A stretch of 64,000 nucleotides of DNA from Parus major (Eukaryota; Chordata; Aves; Passeriformes; Paridae), in assembly GCF_001522545.3 (NCBI RefSeq), contig NC_031770.1, positions 92,976,851 to 93,040,850 on the forward strand, given 5' to 3'. Shown piece after piece: positions 12,872 through 26,211 of the stretch; position 1 is the stretch's first letter; each line of letters starts with the position of its first letter. A program made the translations under genes and the position numbers. The notes beneath the pieces are model-generated. The model was not told where the DNA came from. It was given only the letters and a program-made list of their open reading frames with translations, and did not search any database.

Positions 12872-12898
12872 TTTGATCTAATCACAGATTAGATCAAA
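12872..12898. repeat. Perfect hairpin, 12-bp arms, 3-nt loop
   Basis: TTTGATCTAATC (12872-12883), loop ACA, and GATTAGATCAAA (12887-12898) form an exact inverted repeat. Confidence 0.95.
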
Positions 12899-12997
12899 TT
12901 GGATAAAATTAGCTGGATTTCTACTGGCTATATATCACCAAGAATATAATATACTCCAGTTCATAGGAAAGTAGAATTCTTCAGTCACTCATTTCAA

Positions 12998-13552
12998 AGG
13001 TGATTCTACCCCTCTGTTCTGCTCTCATGACACCCCAGCTAGAGGACTGTTGTCAGCTCTGGGGCCCCAGAAGAAGGAGGACAGGAAGAAGAAGGGCCTG
13101 ATGAGTCCAAAGCAGGCCATGAAGATGATCAGAGGGCTGGAGAAGGTTTCCTATGAGGAGAGTTGGGGTTGTTCATTAAAGAAAGAGAAGAGAAAAGGCT
13201 TCTGAGTGATCTAAAGGCAGGTATACTACCTGAAAGGGGCATAGAAGGGAACAGGAGAAGGAACTTGGGCATGGAGATATAGGATAAGGGGGAATGGCTT
13301 AAAACTGAAACAGGTCAGGTTTAGATCAGATATTAGGAAAAAAATCTTCACTATGAGGGTGATGAGGCAATGGAATGAACAGGTGCCCAGAGCAGTTATG
13401 GATGCTCCTTCCTTCAAAGTGTTGAAACCCAGGCTGGATGTGGCTTTAAGCAAGCTGGTCTAGTGGGAAGTGTCCCTGCCTCTGGCAGGGAGGTTGGAAA
13501 TATATGATCTTTAGGGTCCCTTCCAACCCAAACCATTCTAAAGTTCCATGAA
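12998..13552 (+). mobile_element. CR1 LINE fragment, 3' end
   Basis: It starts in the 3' part of CR1 ORF2 (AGGTGATTCTACCCCTCTG..., then CAGCTCTGGGGCCCC) and runs through the 3' UTR. Landmarks include the 'ggaatggcttaaaactgaaa' and 'tttagatcagatattagg' segments, the tail GGCTTTAAGCAAGCTGGTCT and the end CCTTCCAACCCAAACCATTC. This is the usual 5'-truncated form left by incomplete reverse transcription. It has several small deletions and no intact frame. The closing 8-bp repeats are decayed. Confidence 0.95.
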
Positions 13553-15041
13553 TATAATAAAAATATTACTAAATAAAAGACCACAGGAACCTTCTTAAAG
13601 GTTTCATTAAATTAAGGTCATACTTTAATAAACAGAAGAATTATAACAGCTACTGGGAAAAAAAATGAACCAAGTTTGTTGAGAATAACCAAATGTTTTG
13701 ATCATGAATTAAAGTCTTCCTAAATTAATTAAAACGCCATTAAATACCTTTTAGCATTTCTTATTAGAGACTCTAGAAGCATGCTCCGAAGACTTCCATG
13801 GCAAAAGAAACATTAATAAAAATGTGTATTTGTGTAGCATAGCATTTTTTTTTCTAAACAGAGTATTATACCAGTTTTAATCACCTTTAGAGTCAGAAGA
13901 AATGTCAGTAATTCTGATTTTCTGGGGATGAAGCTACCATAAGAACAGAGAGGAAATCACAGATTTTTAATTTGAAGCTGAGAGAACAATGCCTTGCATA
14001 CTAACTGCCTATAAAATACTCAAGTGAAATGCTGATTAAAGAAAAAGTATTTTACTGTTGCACTGATGTATCAACATATATTTGGCAGCTAACATCAAGA
14101 AAAGAAAGTTAAAAAAAAGGAAACCAAAACTAAAGTTAGATTAATGAAAGAAATAAAAAATATTTAGCCAGAAAACCCTTTTGATTCGAAAATGCAAACA
14201 AGGACTTCAGATCTCTCAAGGTCTTTGTTACCTGTGTAATGCTTTTTGATAAATGTCTTGTTCTAAATAAATGTCTTGTTCTAAATACCATAACATCTAT
14301 ATTTTTGTATCACAATGGCAAAGCAAAAAGGGTATTTCTCAAAACTGGTTCTGTAGGAACAGAGGAGTTTTAGAAATGCCACAGTTTTAGAAGTGCACAA
14401 TGTGTTTCAGGAAGAGATCTGAGCAGCTCTGAAATGTGTCTAGCATCATGCTCCAGCAGCAGCAGTGAACCAAATGCAATTCCTCTGCTGTGCTTCTGCA
14501 CTCCTCCCATGCACACTTATTCATACCAAAATTGCTAATGTAAATTCAGTGTCTGTAAGTACTAACACAACTAATTCTGCTTCCAACACCAAGGGGTGAC
14601 TCCCTTCACCAGCAGTGTATAAGAATCCCCCCCTCTAAGCACAAAAAATAGAGTTTTAGGAGTCCCTGTGGCTGCTTTGGAGGAAGAACCAAGCACTCAG
14701 ATGATATCATATCTAGACTGATTTCTGATCAAATGATTCAGGCCTTCCAAGAATGCATTTCAAAGAAAACTGGAGCAGCCAGTGAGGGTGGGATTCATCT
14801 GACCAAGAGCTGATATCTGCAGTATTCTGTGCAGACATCTGCTTCTGTCACTGATTTTACAGTCAGCAAAGATTCATCTGGGAATACAGGTCTTCCTTAA
14901 AGAAAAGTCAGATGAGCAGACTTGAGGCAGAGTGTGGGAAAACAGTGAAAGAATGGTGAGGATTGTTGCAAACATGCTCAGGTGACTTACAGATGGGGTG
15001 TTAAAAAACATACATGTTACACTAATAGTACTTTAGTCTTG
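13553..15041. other. Unique DNA with a small tandem duplication
   Basis: Nothing recognised apart from two adjacent 18-bp copies containing AAATGTCTTGTTCTAAAT at 14249-14286. The part after about 14400 is GC-richer without an identifiable cause. Confidence 0.55.
14249..14286. repeat. Two-copy 18-bp tandem duplication
   Basis: ATAAATGTCTTGTTCTAA is repeated directly with an 18-bp period and no mismatch, which suggests a recent slippage or duplication event. Confidence 0.9.
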
Positions 15042-15399
15042 TGTGCTTGACAAGCAGAACACCTGTGTTTAGGAAATGCAGGCCTGTGATACTCAGAGGC
15101 ACCCTGTGGAAGTTGCCCGAGACTCCTGCCCTGCTGTGGGAAAGATCAAAGTGGTTGAGTGAATTCACACAGTGCTGTGTGAATCCCTGGAAGCCATGTG
15201 GGAACAGCAGGTGCAGGCAGGCTCTGGCACAGAGTGAGCTCCGTGGTGCCTGTGTCCCAGCCCGTGTGCCACTGCCCAGCTGCTGCCTGGAGGCTCCCCA
15301 GCCTGGTGAGGTTAGCAAAATAAATTCACACCTCGCATTTAATCTGTGGCTTTGCGTTTGTTCCTGTGTCCTGTCCGTCCTGAGACACTCCCGCTGTCA
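15042..15399 (+). mobile_element. LTR-like GC-rich element (ends uncertain)
   Basis: The block starts near TGTGCTTGACA and may end at CCGCTGTCA. It is far more GC-rich than its flanks and carries AATAAA at about 15318-15323, followed by some 75 bp rich in TGTCC/GTCC pyrimidine motifs. That layout is like the R-U5 part of an endogenous retrovirus LTR. The putative target duplication is only CTTG versus CTTC, which is weak, so the ends are guesses. An internal perfect inverted repeat (15163-15184) is present. Overlapping ORFs on both strands (130 and 98 aa) show no domain. It could instead be part of an unrelated GC-rich repeat. Confidence 0.4.
15163..15184. repeat. Perfect inverted repeat, 10-bp arms, 2-nt loop
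   Basis: ATTCACACAG, loop TG, CTGTGTGAAT, lying inside the LTR-like block. Confidence 0.95.
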
Positions 15400-18300
15400 C
15401 TTCTCTTTGCTGCTTGCACTGGGGGGCAGGTAGGTGCAGGATGTTAGACTATGGCTAAAGGGAGGGAAAAGAGCACTTGCCATGGCAAAAACTGAACTTG
15501 TGAGCAATATATAGAGGAAAGGAGTAGTAAGAGAATGGAGCAGGAAAAAAGGATGAGAATGAGCTTTGGAGAACAGAACTGGAGATAGAGGAATAAGGAA
15601 AGAAAAAGAAGAGATGAATAAGAAAGTCCTCTCACTTGAAAAAAAAAAAACCCAGAAACGAAATAATCCAAAAGGTTAATAAATTATATTTATTCAGGTT
15701 CCTAATTGCTTGAAGTATTCATTTTTAACAGAGCTATTGATGTTTTCTGCACTTAGGAAAAAAGCTGAGGCTCCAGATATGAGAAACTCACCACTTTTTA
15801 TTTTTCTTCCCTTTTTTACTTATTTTTCTTTTTTTTATTTTCCTTTTTTTTTTTTTCTTTTTAATTACTGGCTAACTTAGGAAGACACACTTTTCCATTT
15901 GCTAATTCCTCCCGTCCAAAACTGCTTGGGTAACATAGGAAAATACACTGTTTTATTTTCAACTACAGTAAAGGAATTAGTGTTCATATGATGAAGCTAC
16001 TCTCCTGACATTAACATAAAAAACTTAAAAACACCAGGAAAAAAAGAATACAGAAATAAACAAGGACTTTAAGGTTGACCTTCCTAACCACAGTAGTTTT
16101 TTTCTTCAATAACTGAAATAAATTGAATTCCTGATTGGCTAAAGAAGGTCAAAATAGATATTTGGTAGTTAAGCAAGGATTCAAACAAAGGATGGTTTTG
16201 AGGGAAAAATTTTGCATTGCTTGTTATAACTGAAGAAAGAGGTTGTTCCAGGCTTATATAGAAAGCAATGTGAAAATACTGCAGAAATTTAAGGTTCTGC
16301 AAGGTGGATAGTCAGTAGCACCCAGAGTTCTGGATGGGTGCATTTTAATTAAATCAAAGTAAACAAACCAGAGCAGGGCCAAGTGTGAATCAAGCTGCAG
16401 GCAAGGTTGACATATGAAATTTGAAGGTGAATCTGAGGAAGTCTGAAGTTGCTGAAGAAGGAGAAAAGATAACAAAGAGAGAAGTGTGGGGTAATTTGCT
16501 TGGGGAAGAAAGAAGGACAGTAACTGTATCTGCAAGGTAATGAACAGCCTAGAGCAGAGGGAGATGCTGGGTGTACAAGCTGCAGCAGAGATGGTGTTCC
16601 TTGTCAGTATGTGGCTGATATACAAAACCCACCCCAGACTTAGGAATGGTGCTCACACTTTACAGGTTTACCTAATCCTTTTTTTTTAGCCCAAACATGC
16701 ATAACAAATATACTTTTCTGAATTTTGAAGATTCATTTATGGGTCACTGACCACATTTTGAGTTTAAAGCAAGTTCTTCTATTTTTTAATACTGTAACTG
16801 GTTAATTGTGGAGCAGCTGAGTAATCAACAAATACTCTTATTTTTTGGAAACAAGTTTAGGATTAAGTTAATATCTGTAGAGATTAGTAACACAAAAAGG
16901 TCTTCAGTCTTGTTCCCCGGGAATTCTGCAGGCTGGGACTTGCAGTGCAGAGGACAACATGATGGAAAGGTTTACAAAACATATGCAAAATGGAAAACAA
17001 ATTAAAAAGCTTCATCCATAAGTAACATTACAGAAGTGATCATCCTGGACAGTGCCACTTTCAGTGCACTTGTTTTCGCACATTTCTTTTCTTAGATTGA
17101 TCAATAAATAAATAAAAACCTTGCTAAAAATTCTAGGCTAAAATAGCACTTGTGAGCAAGAGGTAGGACAGCTTGTCAAAATACTTTTCCCCATGTATTT
17201 CACCCTCCTTTTACAGGAAAAAAGTAAATATACAGCTCAAATGTTCAAGTGATCTAGTAGGTACAACTGAGATGCATTTTTTATCTAAAATGAGAATATA
17301 AGCTTTTATATTAAAACTATTAAATCTAAGGCCGTTTATCTTATGACTCCTTACATATATGTACCCTGATTCACAGTGAAAATCATGGACACAGCTGTAG
17401 GCAGAGAAAACTTTGCATTATGTATAGAAAGCAGGCTTTTTATCAATTGCTAGAATATTCCCAGAATAGCAGGTTTCAAGATATAGTTAATTCAATTAAT
17501 TGTCAAATGCTTTTAGAATTTAGTTACATAGAAGCATTTTGCAGGTCATTAACTGCTATGTTTCTCACTAATGGGGTGCTACATTAAATAGTAAATAAAT
17601 TATATTAAACATATTAAGTTCAACATTGATTAAAATGATAGAAAACCTCTCTTTGAAGACATATACACTTTTGCCTGAATGCCTTTTTGCAAGAAAAACA
17701 GGCTTGGCTGTTTTTGTATATGCAAAGACACCCGACAGGAGACTTTGCTCAACAGCAAATTAAATTTCACTCTGTGTTTACAAGGGATGAGTTAACTGCT
17801 GGAGGATATCTGCATATCAAAAGTGCACTAGTTTGATAAAATAGATGTAAGCATCCTGACTGTCAGTTAATAACAGCAGCAATGTTCTCATGGAAATTAG
17901 GCTTTTAAATATGGGTTTGCATACAGAAAGTGTTCATAAACAGGTCCCATGTCAGGTATTTTAGGGTTTTATCATTTTAAGTCATTCTTAATTTCAGCTT
18001 TGTATTTTTGGTAACATGATTATACAAGTGCAGCACAGCAGAAATGCTTACATTCATTCCTGAAATTCATAATATATATAGCCCTTAAATCACATTTTTT
18101 TCCCATTCCATTCAACATTGCTTCACTGTAGTATTCAGCTTTACATTCTTGACAATTAAGGCTGACTTGATAATTAAGAGCCAGCTGATGCTTAGTTTTC
18201 AATGGGAATTCAATGGTAGGTGGGGAAGCCCTATTGATCTATGAAAAAAATAATTGCTCTTTTTCCACAGCTGTCAAAAAAATATGCCTAATCCAACAAA

Positions 18301-18622
18301 AAATGTCAGCACAGGCTTAATCTGGTTATTATTACAAACATATAATGAAATATTTAAACTTGACTGCTTAAGACAAAGCATGTGCTCAATTGAGCAGCTA
18401 AGCAGAGAACTAAACAAATAACATATTAGCCTTTCTTAGGCTGTTGATTGACCAGCAATTTCACAGCTGAATTTTATATTTAAAAGTGCATGCATTGCTC
18501 TTGGTCCAAGGCCTGGGAGCTGTATACTTCAAAATGTCTATATGGATCTGAGAGTCTGAGACTTTTACACATTCCAGACACAGCAGCTACAATCCTGCAA
18601 GTGACTTTCTTTCCATCTTCAG

Positions 18623-18672
18623 AGCACTGCTGTGCTTTGGGAACAGCCAAAGGTCCAACATGCCTGAATTCT
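18623..18672 (+). other. Exon-like 50-bp segment (weak)
   Basis: An acceptor with a good pyrimidine tract (CTTTCTTTCCATCTTCAG) precedes a 50-bp segment that ends at TCT|gtaagt. Two of the three frames are open, but neither gives a recognisable peptide. Pseudo-exons of this quality are common in long introns. Confidence 0.15.
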
Positions 18673-19022
18673 GTAAGTCTGAAAGGCTCCAGTCTCACCA
18701 GAGCTTTAGCAGGGATGCCACAGCTGATCAAACAATTGCCATCCTGTTGCACATCTTCTGAGAGCTGCAGCAGGTTTCATTCCTCATCACACAACCTCCA
18801 AGGCAATTCTATCAATCATCCTTACTAGCATACTCTTGTGCTGCATTATAAGTGCAGTCCATGGACATTTAGGGACAAGTGGCAGTGGAAGCAGAGAATG
18901 ATTTGAAGGACTTTTCAAAATATTTAATACTTTTCTATACAAGAAATAGGAACTATGTCTTGGTCTTAATTCATTAGTACTCAGGTTGCAAGTTGTCTCT
19001 CTGGCTACCTATTGAGCTCTCT

Positions 19023-19039
19023 TGTATATTAAATATACA
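19023..19039. repeat. 17-bp odd palindrome
   Basis: TGTATATT, A, AATATACA. AT-rich, so it is only mildly informative. Confidence 0.9.
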
Positions 19040-21287
19040 GCTCTGGGAAAAATAGTTATTAATCAGAACAGTCATAAGTGGCAGCATTCAACAGTTTGAT
19101 TTATACTTTAACAAAGTCTAATTGATCTAAGTAAAACAAAAGAAAGGAAATCACAGTGGGAAGAGAGGGAAATAATTTGTGGGTCAGTTTAGCCAGTCTT
19201 GTCTTGTGCATCAGTTTGAGAAAGGAGACAAAGGACAGAATCGATTTGGATATCAAGCTTACCTAAGAAACAGATGTTCTGTTTCAGGACTACATTTAAT
19301 TCCTACTATATGCTTAATTACAAACTATTTTTTTGCATTAACACCTTTTCTCTTTCTCATTAAAAACTAAACTGGAAAACAACCCACTCACTGAAGCTGT
19401 GATATGTGCTCAGAGAGCAGCCCTTGAGCTCGCCTTTGTTACTTGATGTAAACATTCTGATGTCTTTTGAGGATCAAGGCTGTTTCCCTGCTCAATGCAG
19501 TAAAATGGCAAGAGACACAAACTGACTTGGGGGTAAACAAAACATGTTGATAAACAGAATATTACTTCATCTTTTTGTTTCTGAAATGCAATAAAAACAC
19601 AAAAATCACACAATAAGTGGCCAGACTTGGATTATTGAGTCACTGAAGAAGGTACTTGTTTTACACTCAGCTTGAAATCAGTCCCTGGGGGCTGATGAAG
19701 GGAAGATCGAGGAAGGCCAGTGAAGTTGCTTTATCCAGAGCTGTAAGCTCAAGCACTTCAATGAATCCAAAGTAGACAGGCTGATGTCAGCATCCTGAAC
19801 ATCACCAAGAAACTTACTGGCTGCAAGCATAGCAAGCTTACCCTTTTAGTGTTCCAAATAATTTTCAGCAACATTAATGTTGCTAAAAGAGAGATTTTAA
19901 GCCTAGTAATCCACTGCATGGTCTCTCCAAAATGTGGTATTACTACAAGTGTCTCTTAAACATATTAGAATATATGAGAGGCCATGCTTTAGATCTTTTT
20001 ATCCAAATTAACATTTCTCAAAACGGAAAAATGTAAACCGTAGGAAATACAAACAAATTGAAGTTATTTAAATGGAATTATTCACTAAACAGAGCTGTTT
20101 TGTGCATGAACTTCCTATGTTTCATTTTGATTCCTTACAAACAGAACCAGAATAGGTGACTGAATTTTGCTTTTGGTTCATGTGTTTGTCTATTTCCCTT
20201 GTAGCACTTTGGATAAACAGCCATCTACTCCTTCAAAGAAAGAATGATTACATAGACCACTGGAGATCTGTTCTATGTAAGATTTTAATCCAGACCAGGA
20301 CATTCATCTGGAAAACAGACTCAGCTTCAGTGTTCCTGTTCTGAACTAAGTGGAACAGAGACTGAAGAACTTATCTCACATCTGAAGAAGAGCTTGTCAA
20401 TAGTGTTTTGTTTTTATTTTATAAAACATTAGTAAGCACATTGTCATCTTAGTCCCTAAATTTCCAAGATATGCTTTCTTTACAACAGGTCTGAGCCTTT
20501 CTTCAGAAATTAACCTCAACCTAAACTTTTAGATCACTCCTTTAAAATTAATATTCATTATAGTCACTTCTCCTGAGGAGAGACACTGTATCAATGTTAT
20601 TCCACCAGAAATTAGAGTCAGAAAAAAGCTTTCCAGAAGTTCAATAGAGCTAGGGAGCTTAATTTACCACTGTATGAGCAATTACTTCTCCGATAAATTA
20701 TGCAGCGTTTATTAATTAATGTATTACCTGTTCAAACAAGAAACAAAATTCTCTACTGTGCATATTTTAGTAGATGGAATATGATACATGATGCTGCAAT
20801 GAAACAGAAAGAGGAATGGAGGGAGTTATGGCACTAAATTCAGGGTGAGTCAGGAGAGATGTTTACCACAGGGTGAAAAATGTTCCATAAGGAATTGGTG
20901 AGTTGAAGAGAACATCAAAGCTGTGAATATTTACAATGCATTTATCTCTTTCTAAGCAAGTCAGAGAAAAAGAGCCTGACATTTTTGGAACTGCCCTGCT
21001 GTGTTCCCACATTTTTGTTTGAAAACAATTATCATTCATTTCTAAAAATTTATTAAAATGTTGCTTCTGCTAAACAGTGTCACTTCTGCTTAATAAATTT
21101 CCTTTGTCTTCACAGTACATTTGATCACTTTTTAGATCATACAGCTTATTAAGAAGGTCTCTGTGGACTCAACCAAAACCTACTATATGTTATTTGTAAT
21201 TTAAAATTTAGTAAGCAACCAGTCACTACAAAACAAGCATAAACATTCTGACTGCAGTTTACTCCTTAAGTATTTACTATACTGAAA

Positions 21288-21500
21288 AGAGAGATATTTA
21301 GATAAGATATTAGGAAAAAATTCTTAATTATGTGGGTGGTGAAGTATTGGAACAGGATGTGCAGGGCAGTTGTGGATTATCACTTCCTTGAAAGTGTCCA
21401 AGACCAGGTTGGATGGGGCTTTGAGCAACCTGGTCTAGTGTAAGGTGATAGAATGGGATGATCTAAAGTTCTCTTCCAACACAAACCATTCTCTTATTCT
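21288..21500 (+). mobile_element. CR1 LINE fragment, 3' UTR end
   Basis: Only the last 200 bp of a CR1 remain, starting near TTTAGATAAGATATTAGG. The sequence passes through GTTGGATGGGGCTTTGAGCA and ACCTGGTCTAGTG and ends TTCCAACACAAACCATTCTC. Plus orientation, extreme 5' truncation, no coding part. Confidence 0.95.
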
Positions 21501-24500
21501 ATTTAAAACCAGCCCTGTTAGGTTCTGTCTCACAGCCTTTTGTTGCTGTGGTCACTTAGATTGTCATTGAATGGAACAGCATTTTGTGATGTGATCACAG
21601 CTGATTCACAACAGATTAAAATGGAACACTGTCCTCTTACTACATAATTGTACTGTTTACTACTACAGCTTTTAAACCTTAAAAGTAATCCAAATGTTGA
21701 TTCATTGTATTTTTTTTTCTAATTCTCTGTTGGAAGCCCTTAATTCTCAGGCAGCAGATTTTTCTGGAAAAAAACAGCCTCTGCAGACAAAGAGATATAC
21801 TGAAAACCATATAGAGTGACTGTATATTTTTTTAATTTAGCAATAATAACATATTATTTAATATGATCTAATATTTAAAAAATGTATTTCCAGCAGTATC
21901 CCAGAATGCAGTATGGGACATTATTCTTTTTAACTCCAAGTACTGCATTTATATCTCCAGAGTTGGTTGTTTCTGAAGTTTCTACTGTAAATGTAATTCA
22001 TGAGATGTTAATGAGTGAGTAATGTCATTTTTCAGTTGTGAGGGTAACGTAGGTTTGCTACAAAATGCTCATTGTTTAGAACCAAGTAGTAATTGTACTT
22101 TTACAGCAAGATCTTGTGGTCAGTCAGCAGGGATAATAGGCAACTACACAGTGAGGTAGGGCTGTATTTTGTTTCTGCTTCTGTCAATGCTCAACTTTGG
22201 ATTCTCCTCCAACTCTTCCTGTTATCTCCATCATTCTTAGACAGACAGTAACAAATTGCCTACTTCTTTCCACTGTGAGTTGGAATGATTGATTTGTCAA
22301 TGTCTAGTTAAAATATATTGTACAAGTCTTTATATGTCTTCATATTCAGAGGCTGATCTTTCTAAAAGATAATGTTAGGAATAGAGCACAGATGCAGGCA
22401 CAAAGTATTCAACTCATCTGTCTTGTAGAAGAAAAACCTAGTGCAAAATTTCCTTAACTGTCCTGTTTCAAACACATTAATCATTTCAGTTTGTGTTGCC
22501 TATTCAGTCAGATACATCAAGTTCTGAGCTTGCTCTGCTGAAATAATTGTGCCAGAAAGGTACTATGTGGTTCAGCAGAGCACAAATGTTTTCCACAGAT
22601 ATATTAAAATGCTAAAATGGGGCCAAATTCACTGCAGGTATTAAAACCACCATCCTTTAGAGGCTGTGACACTGGAAAAAAATCCTGCATCAATGGAATA
22701 GAGCATGAATTCCAGTTTTCAAGTTGGTCTTTTTCCTTCTTCTGTTACATCTTCTATCATATCCACGACTGATCTTTTGTACTAGATGATGCTTCTGTAT
22801 TTGGTTTTCCCAGTGAGAGAAATGGATGTGTTTAATCTCTTTCCATGGTGTCTCTACTCTCATGTCACAAAATGAGAACTCTAAGCTCAGCTAAATTGGC
22901 TTGGGAGATCATAAATCTGTCTGTGTCCCCTCAAGTTATGGGTAATCTGAGGTCATCTTTTCAAGGTTAAAGACATTGAACACTAAGAAACAAATTAGAT
23001 ATATAAAGATTCTGCAAATAAATCACATTTATCTTATTGTGACTTAAACCATGATCCAGCACAAGAAAAATCTTATACTGTGTCATAAAACACAGAGAGG
23101 GATCTCCCTTCTTTTGTTCCTTGCTGCTCTTGAATATCACTGTTGGTGATAGTTCAGAATTTCTTTATATTTTCCCAATTCTGCTCTTGTGTAAGTCCCA
23201 TCATCTAAAGCTTTACCTCTCTTTTGCAAGGTTTCTGGCTTCTTTGTTAAGGAGAAATTTGATCTCTTTTCTACCTGAAATCCTCCATCAGTCAATGACT
23301 CTGTTGCGTCTTTACCAAAGATCTGGAATTCAACCTTGAAAGCTGAGTTTGTCCTTGTCATGTGTCTTGTGGGAGCTGTGTTTATATCTATGGTTGTTGA
23401 AGCTTAGAAACCTCACACTGCTAGTCTTTTGCCTAAAGGAAGATATTTTCCTTTTACCTTTTTTAGGCTTTAGATCAATATGAAGACATTCATATACAGA
23501 TTTATAAAAAAGCCCCATACTTAAAACAGAGTGCACTCTGACCCAACCTTTGCAGGCATAGAACCTTTGGTATCACACAGGATTCCTAAATTACATACTG
23601 ATTGCTGCAAAGACTTTCTCATGGCAGACCCAGTAATAACATGTTATTTTATGACAGCACTTTTATAACATGAAGTAAATCATTCTGAAAAACCCTCTCC
23701 CAAGCTGGGCTTAAACTCTCAGCAACTGGCTACCCAGAAAACACAACACATACATAACCTCATGGTATCAAGAGTCAGTTTTAGCTTACAGAAGGCCAGA
23801 ATTTGAACTGCATCAACTTGATGATAAAGTGTCTAGTCTGCTAGCACAGACCAAATAAGATTATTTTTGGCTTGTCTTCAGGAATATCCTCCAGATCCTC
23901 TCTGTTGTTTCTGTGGTACAAGGCAAATATTGCAGTGATTAAATAACCACTTAATCAGCTGCTTCACCACCAGAAAACTGGAAATCACTATGTCTAGCAC
24001 AAAACTATTCTTAACATAGTTTATACACAGTAAATACAAAGGAAACAAAGGAAGACAGAAAACACCGACATGTTCTTAATCAGTAAGGGAATTAATTTTC
24101 TTCTATATCTATATGACGAACTGAAGGTTATTGAGGAAAAGACAAAAAAAATATCTATGGTTCCATTTCAAAGCATTAAGTTAAAGTCTTATTTCAGTTC
24201 ACAAAATCCATAATTTACAATAATCTACAAGAGTAATTTTGTTCCATCGCTAGTTTGCTCTTGGTAAGGAACAGAGACTGCTGAGATGGAATTATCTTAA
24301 AAGCTCCTTTTCAGAATGGAGTCTGATTTGCAAACACAGACATTCATTTCTTAAAAAGGACACTGATATTATATACTTGACAAACAAAAAACTTAATGGC
24401 ATAATGAAAATTCACCACAAGCTAAAAACCCCCAAAAAATTAGTTTCCACATACAATGAAAGATAAATGATTTCTATGTTTTAATAATTAGTCTGTCTCA

Positions 24501-26116
24501 TAAGAAATGTTGAAAATGGACATTAGTGTAACCAAGCTCAACATTCAAAGTTTCTAATTAACTAGTCCATTCTGAACAGTGAACAAAGTTATTATCATTT
24601 TCTTCCACATAACTTATTGGACCATCTACAAAGCCCTATATCTGACAGAATACATTCATCCCATTATCTCTTCATGGGCCATGTTGATGTTAAATAAAAC
24701 AAATAAAGAGGGAACCATGTCTTTTGTGAAGCATTAATGTAAGGGCTCATTCCTTTTGCTAAGCATGCTGAGGCATTCAGTGGTAGTCCATTTGTACCAC
24801 TGAGACAAGTAAGCTGAGGGGAAAGAACAAACTCACTCAAGTTTCTGCTATATTGTGTGAGGTTAAAATTTGTAAAACCAGCTTTGGGGTCGGAACTGTG
24901 CTGGGAAGGACATGCTGCCTCTTGATGCACCTGGAAAAGCATTTTTCCAGTAACTGGAACACTATGTCAAGATTTTTCTGAACTATTTTTCAGAGACCAG
25001 CACTGAAAATCTTGTTTAACATTCATATGCACAAGCTAATTGTTATTAACACAGTTGCTGCCATCATATTTTTCATGAACAATCAGTCAGCAGATTCAAA
25101 AAAGTATTTCCAACCACATACTGAAAGCTATTTGTCACATATTATTACATAAAAACATTGCCTTTAGTATTTTATAAGGAGTGAGAAGATTCTAGTGACT
25201 AAAATTGTGATGAAACACTATGGAAAATAATCAGCAGGTACAGAAGACTAAATCAATCTGCTTGAAGTTATTTGCTGTGAAAGTCCTAGTTCTGTTTCTA
25301 GACAGTATTTCCACTAATATCAGTTTCAGCTCTGCACTAAGAGCTCAGGATTTTCATACTTTGTTGAAATGAACATTGCCAGAAGTTATCTAAGATTTAT
25401 GCAAATATACACTCTAGGAGAAATCAGCATTCTTTCTGCATGGAAATATCTGTTAAATTAATGCAGGTTTTGTCTTCAAAACCATCTTCCTTTTGCTAGC
25501 ACACTATTTCTTAACCTTTTCAGATTAATGATCTAGAATCAAAGTAAAAATCATTCATGATCTGCTCAGTCAGAATGAAATGTGTACATGTGTGCAGTAA
25601 TAATCATGTACTTTATCTATGCATAGGCTTCAGAAGATGGATTGGAAATATTCAGTCTTGAAGTATGTGGTGATAGGAATGGAAGTTTTTCTCTGCTTTC
25701 TGTTACAACTGTGCTTCTCAAACTCTACAATTACAGATTTTTTTTTTAAGACTCCCCCTTTACCAAGAAGAATTAAACACTGATTGAGAAACAATAACTT
25801 AATCTTGCATACAGATGATCCAGTGGCATTTTGAGCATTTTGCATCTCATTCATGTTCAACTTTATATTTAGAATTAGCCTCACCTTTTCCTAGGAAAGG
25901 ACAAAGATACTTACAATTCCCCAGTAGTGCAAGGCTCCTGTTGGATACAAAACTGCAAACTAAGGCAGACCTAAATTTCCTTTTAAGTAGGTGTCTGCAG
26001 AGGCCAGGATGACCATCTGAGCCTTCCCTGAGCCTGGGACTACAGGACAGGTCCACGGAGTGATATGGTGAAAATCAAATCAAATTTGCAAACTGTTCAC
26101 CCCAATCTACACATTG

Positions 26117-26211
26117 CACAACAACAACAACAACAACAACACCCACAAACCCAAAAAACTAAAAAAAAAACCAAAAAAGCAACAAACAAACAAAAAAACT
26201 ACAAAAAAAAC
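26117..26211 (+). repeat. (CAA)n and A-rich low-complexity tract
   Basis: Eight CAA units are followed by A-runs broken by C. The 65-aa frame across it (26065-26262) is a product of the repeat. Confidence 0.9.

Larger units (their letters stand above)
9653..12997. other. Unique AT-rich DNA
   Basis: No mobile element recognised. It contains a strong splice-acceptor-like site at 10565 and a perfect hairpin at 12872-12898, both described separately. The frames present (109 and 110 aa on the minus strand) look random. Confidence 0.55.
15400..21287. other. Unique AT-rich DNA
   Basis: No mobile element recognised. It holds a T-rich run (about 15800-15865), a short palindrome at 19023-19039 and a weak exon-like segment at 18623-18672. 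Slightly GC-richer patches (about 16300-16640 and 18480-18830) have no recognised content. Confidence 0.5.
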
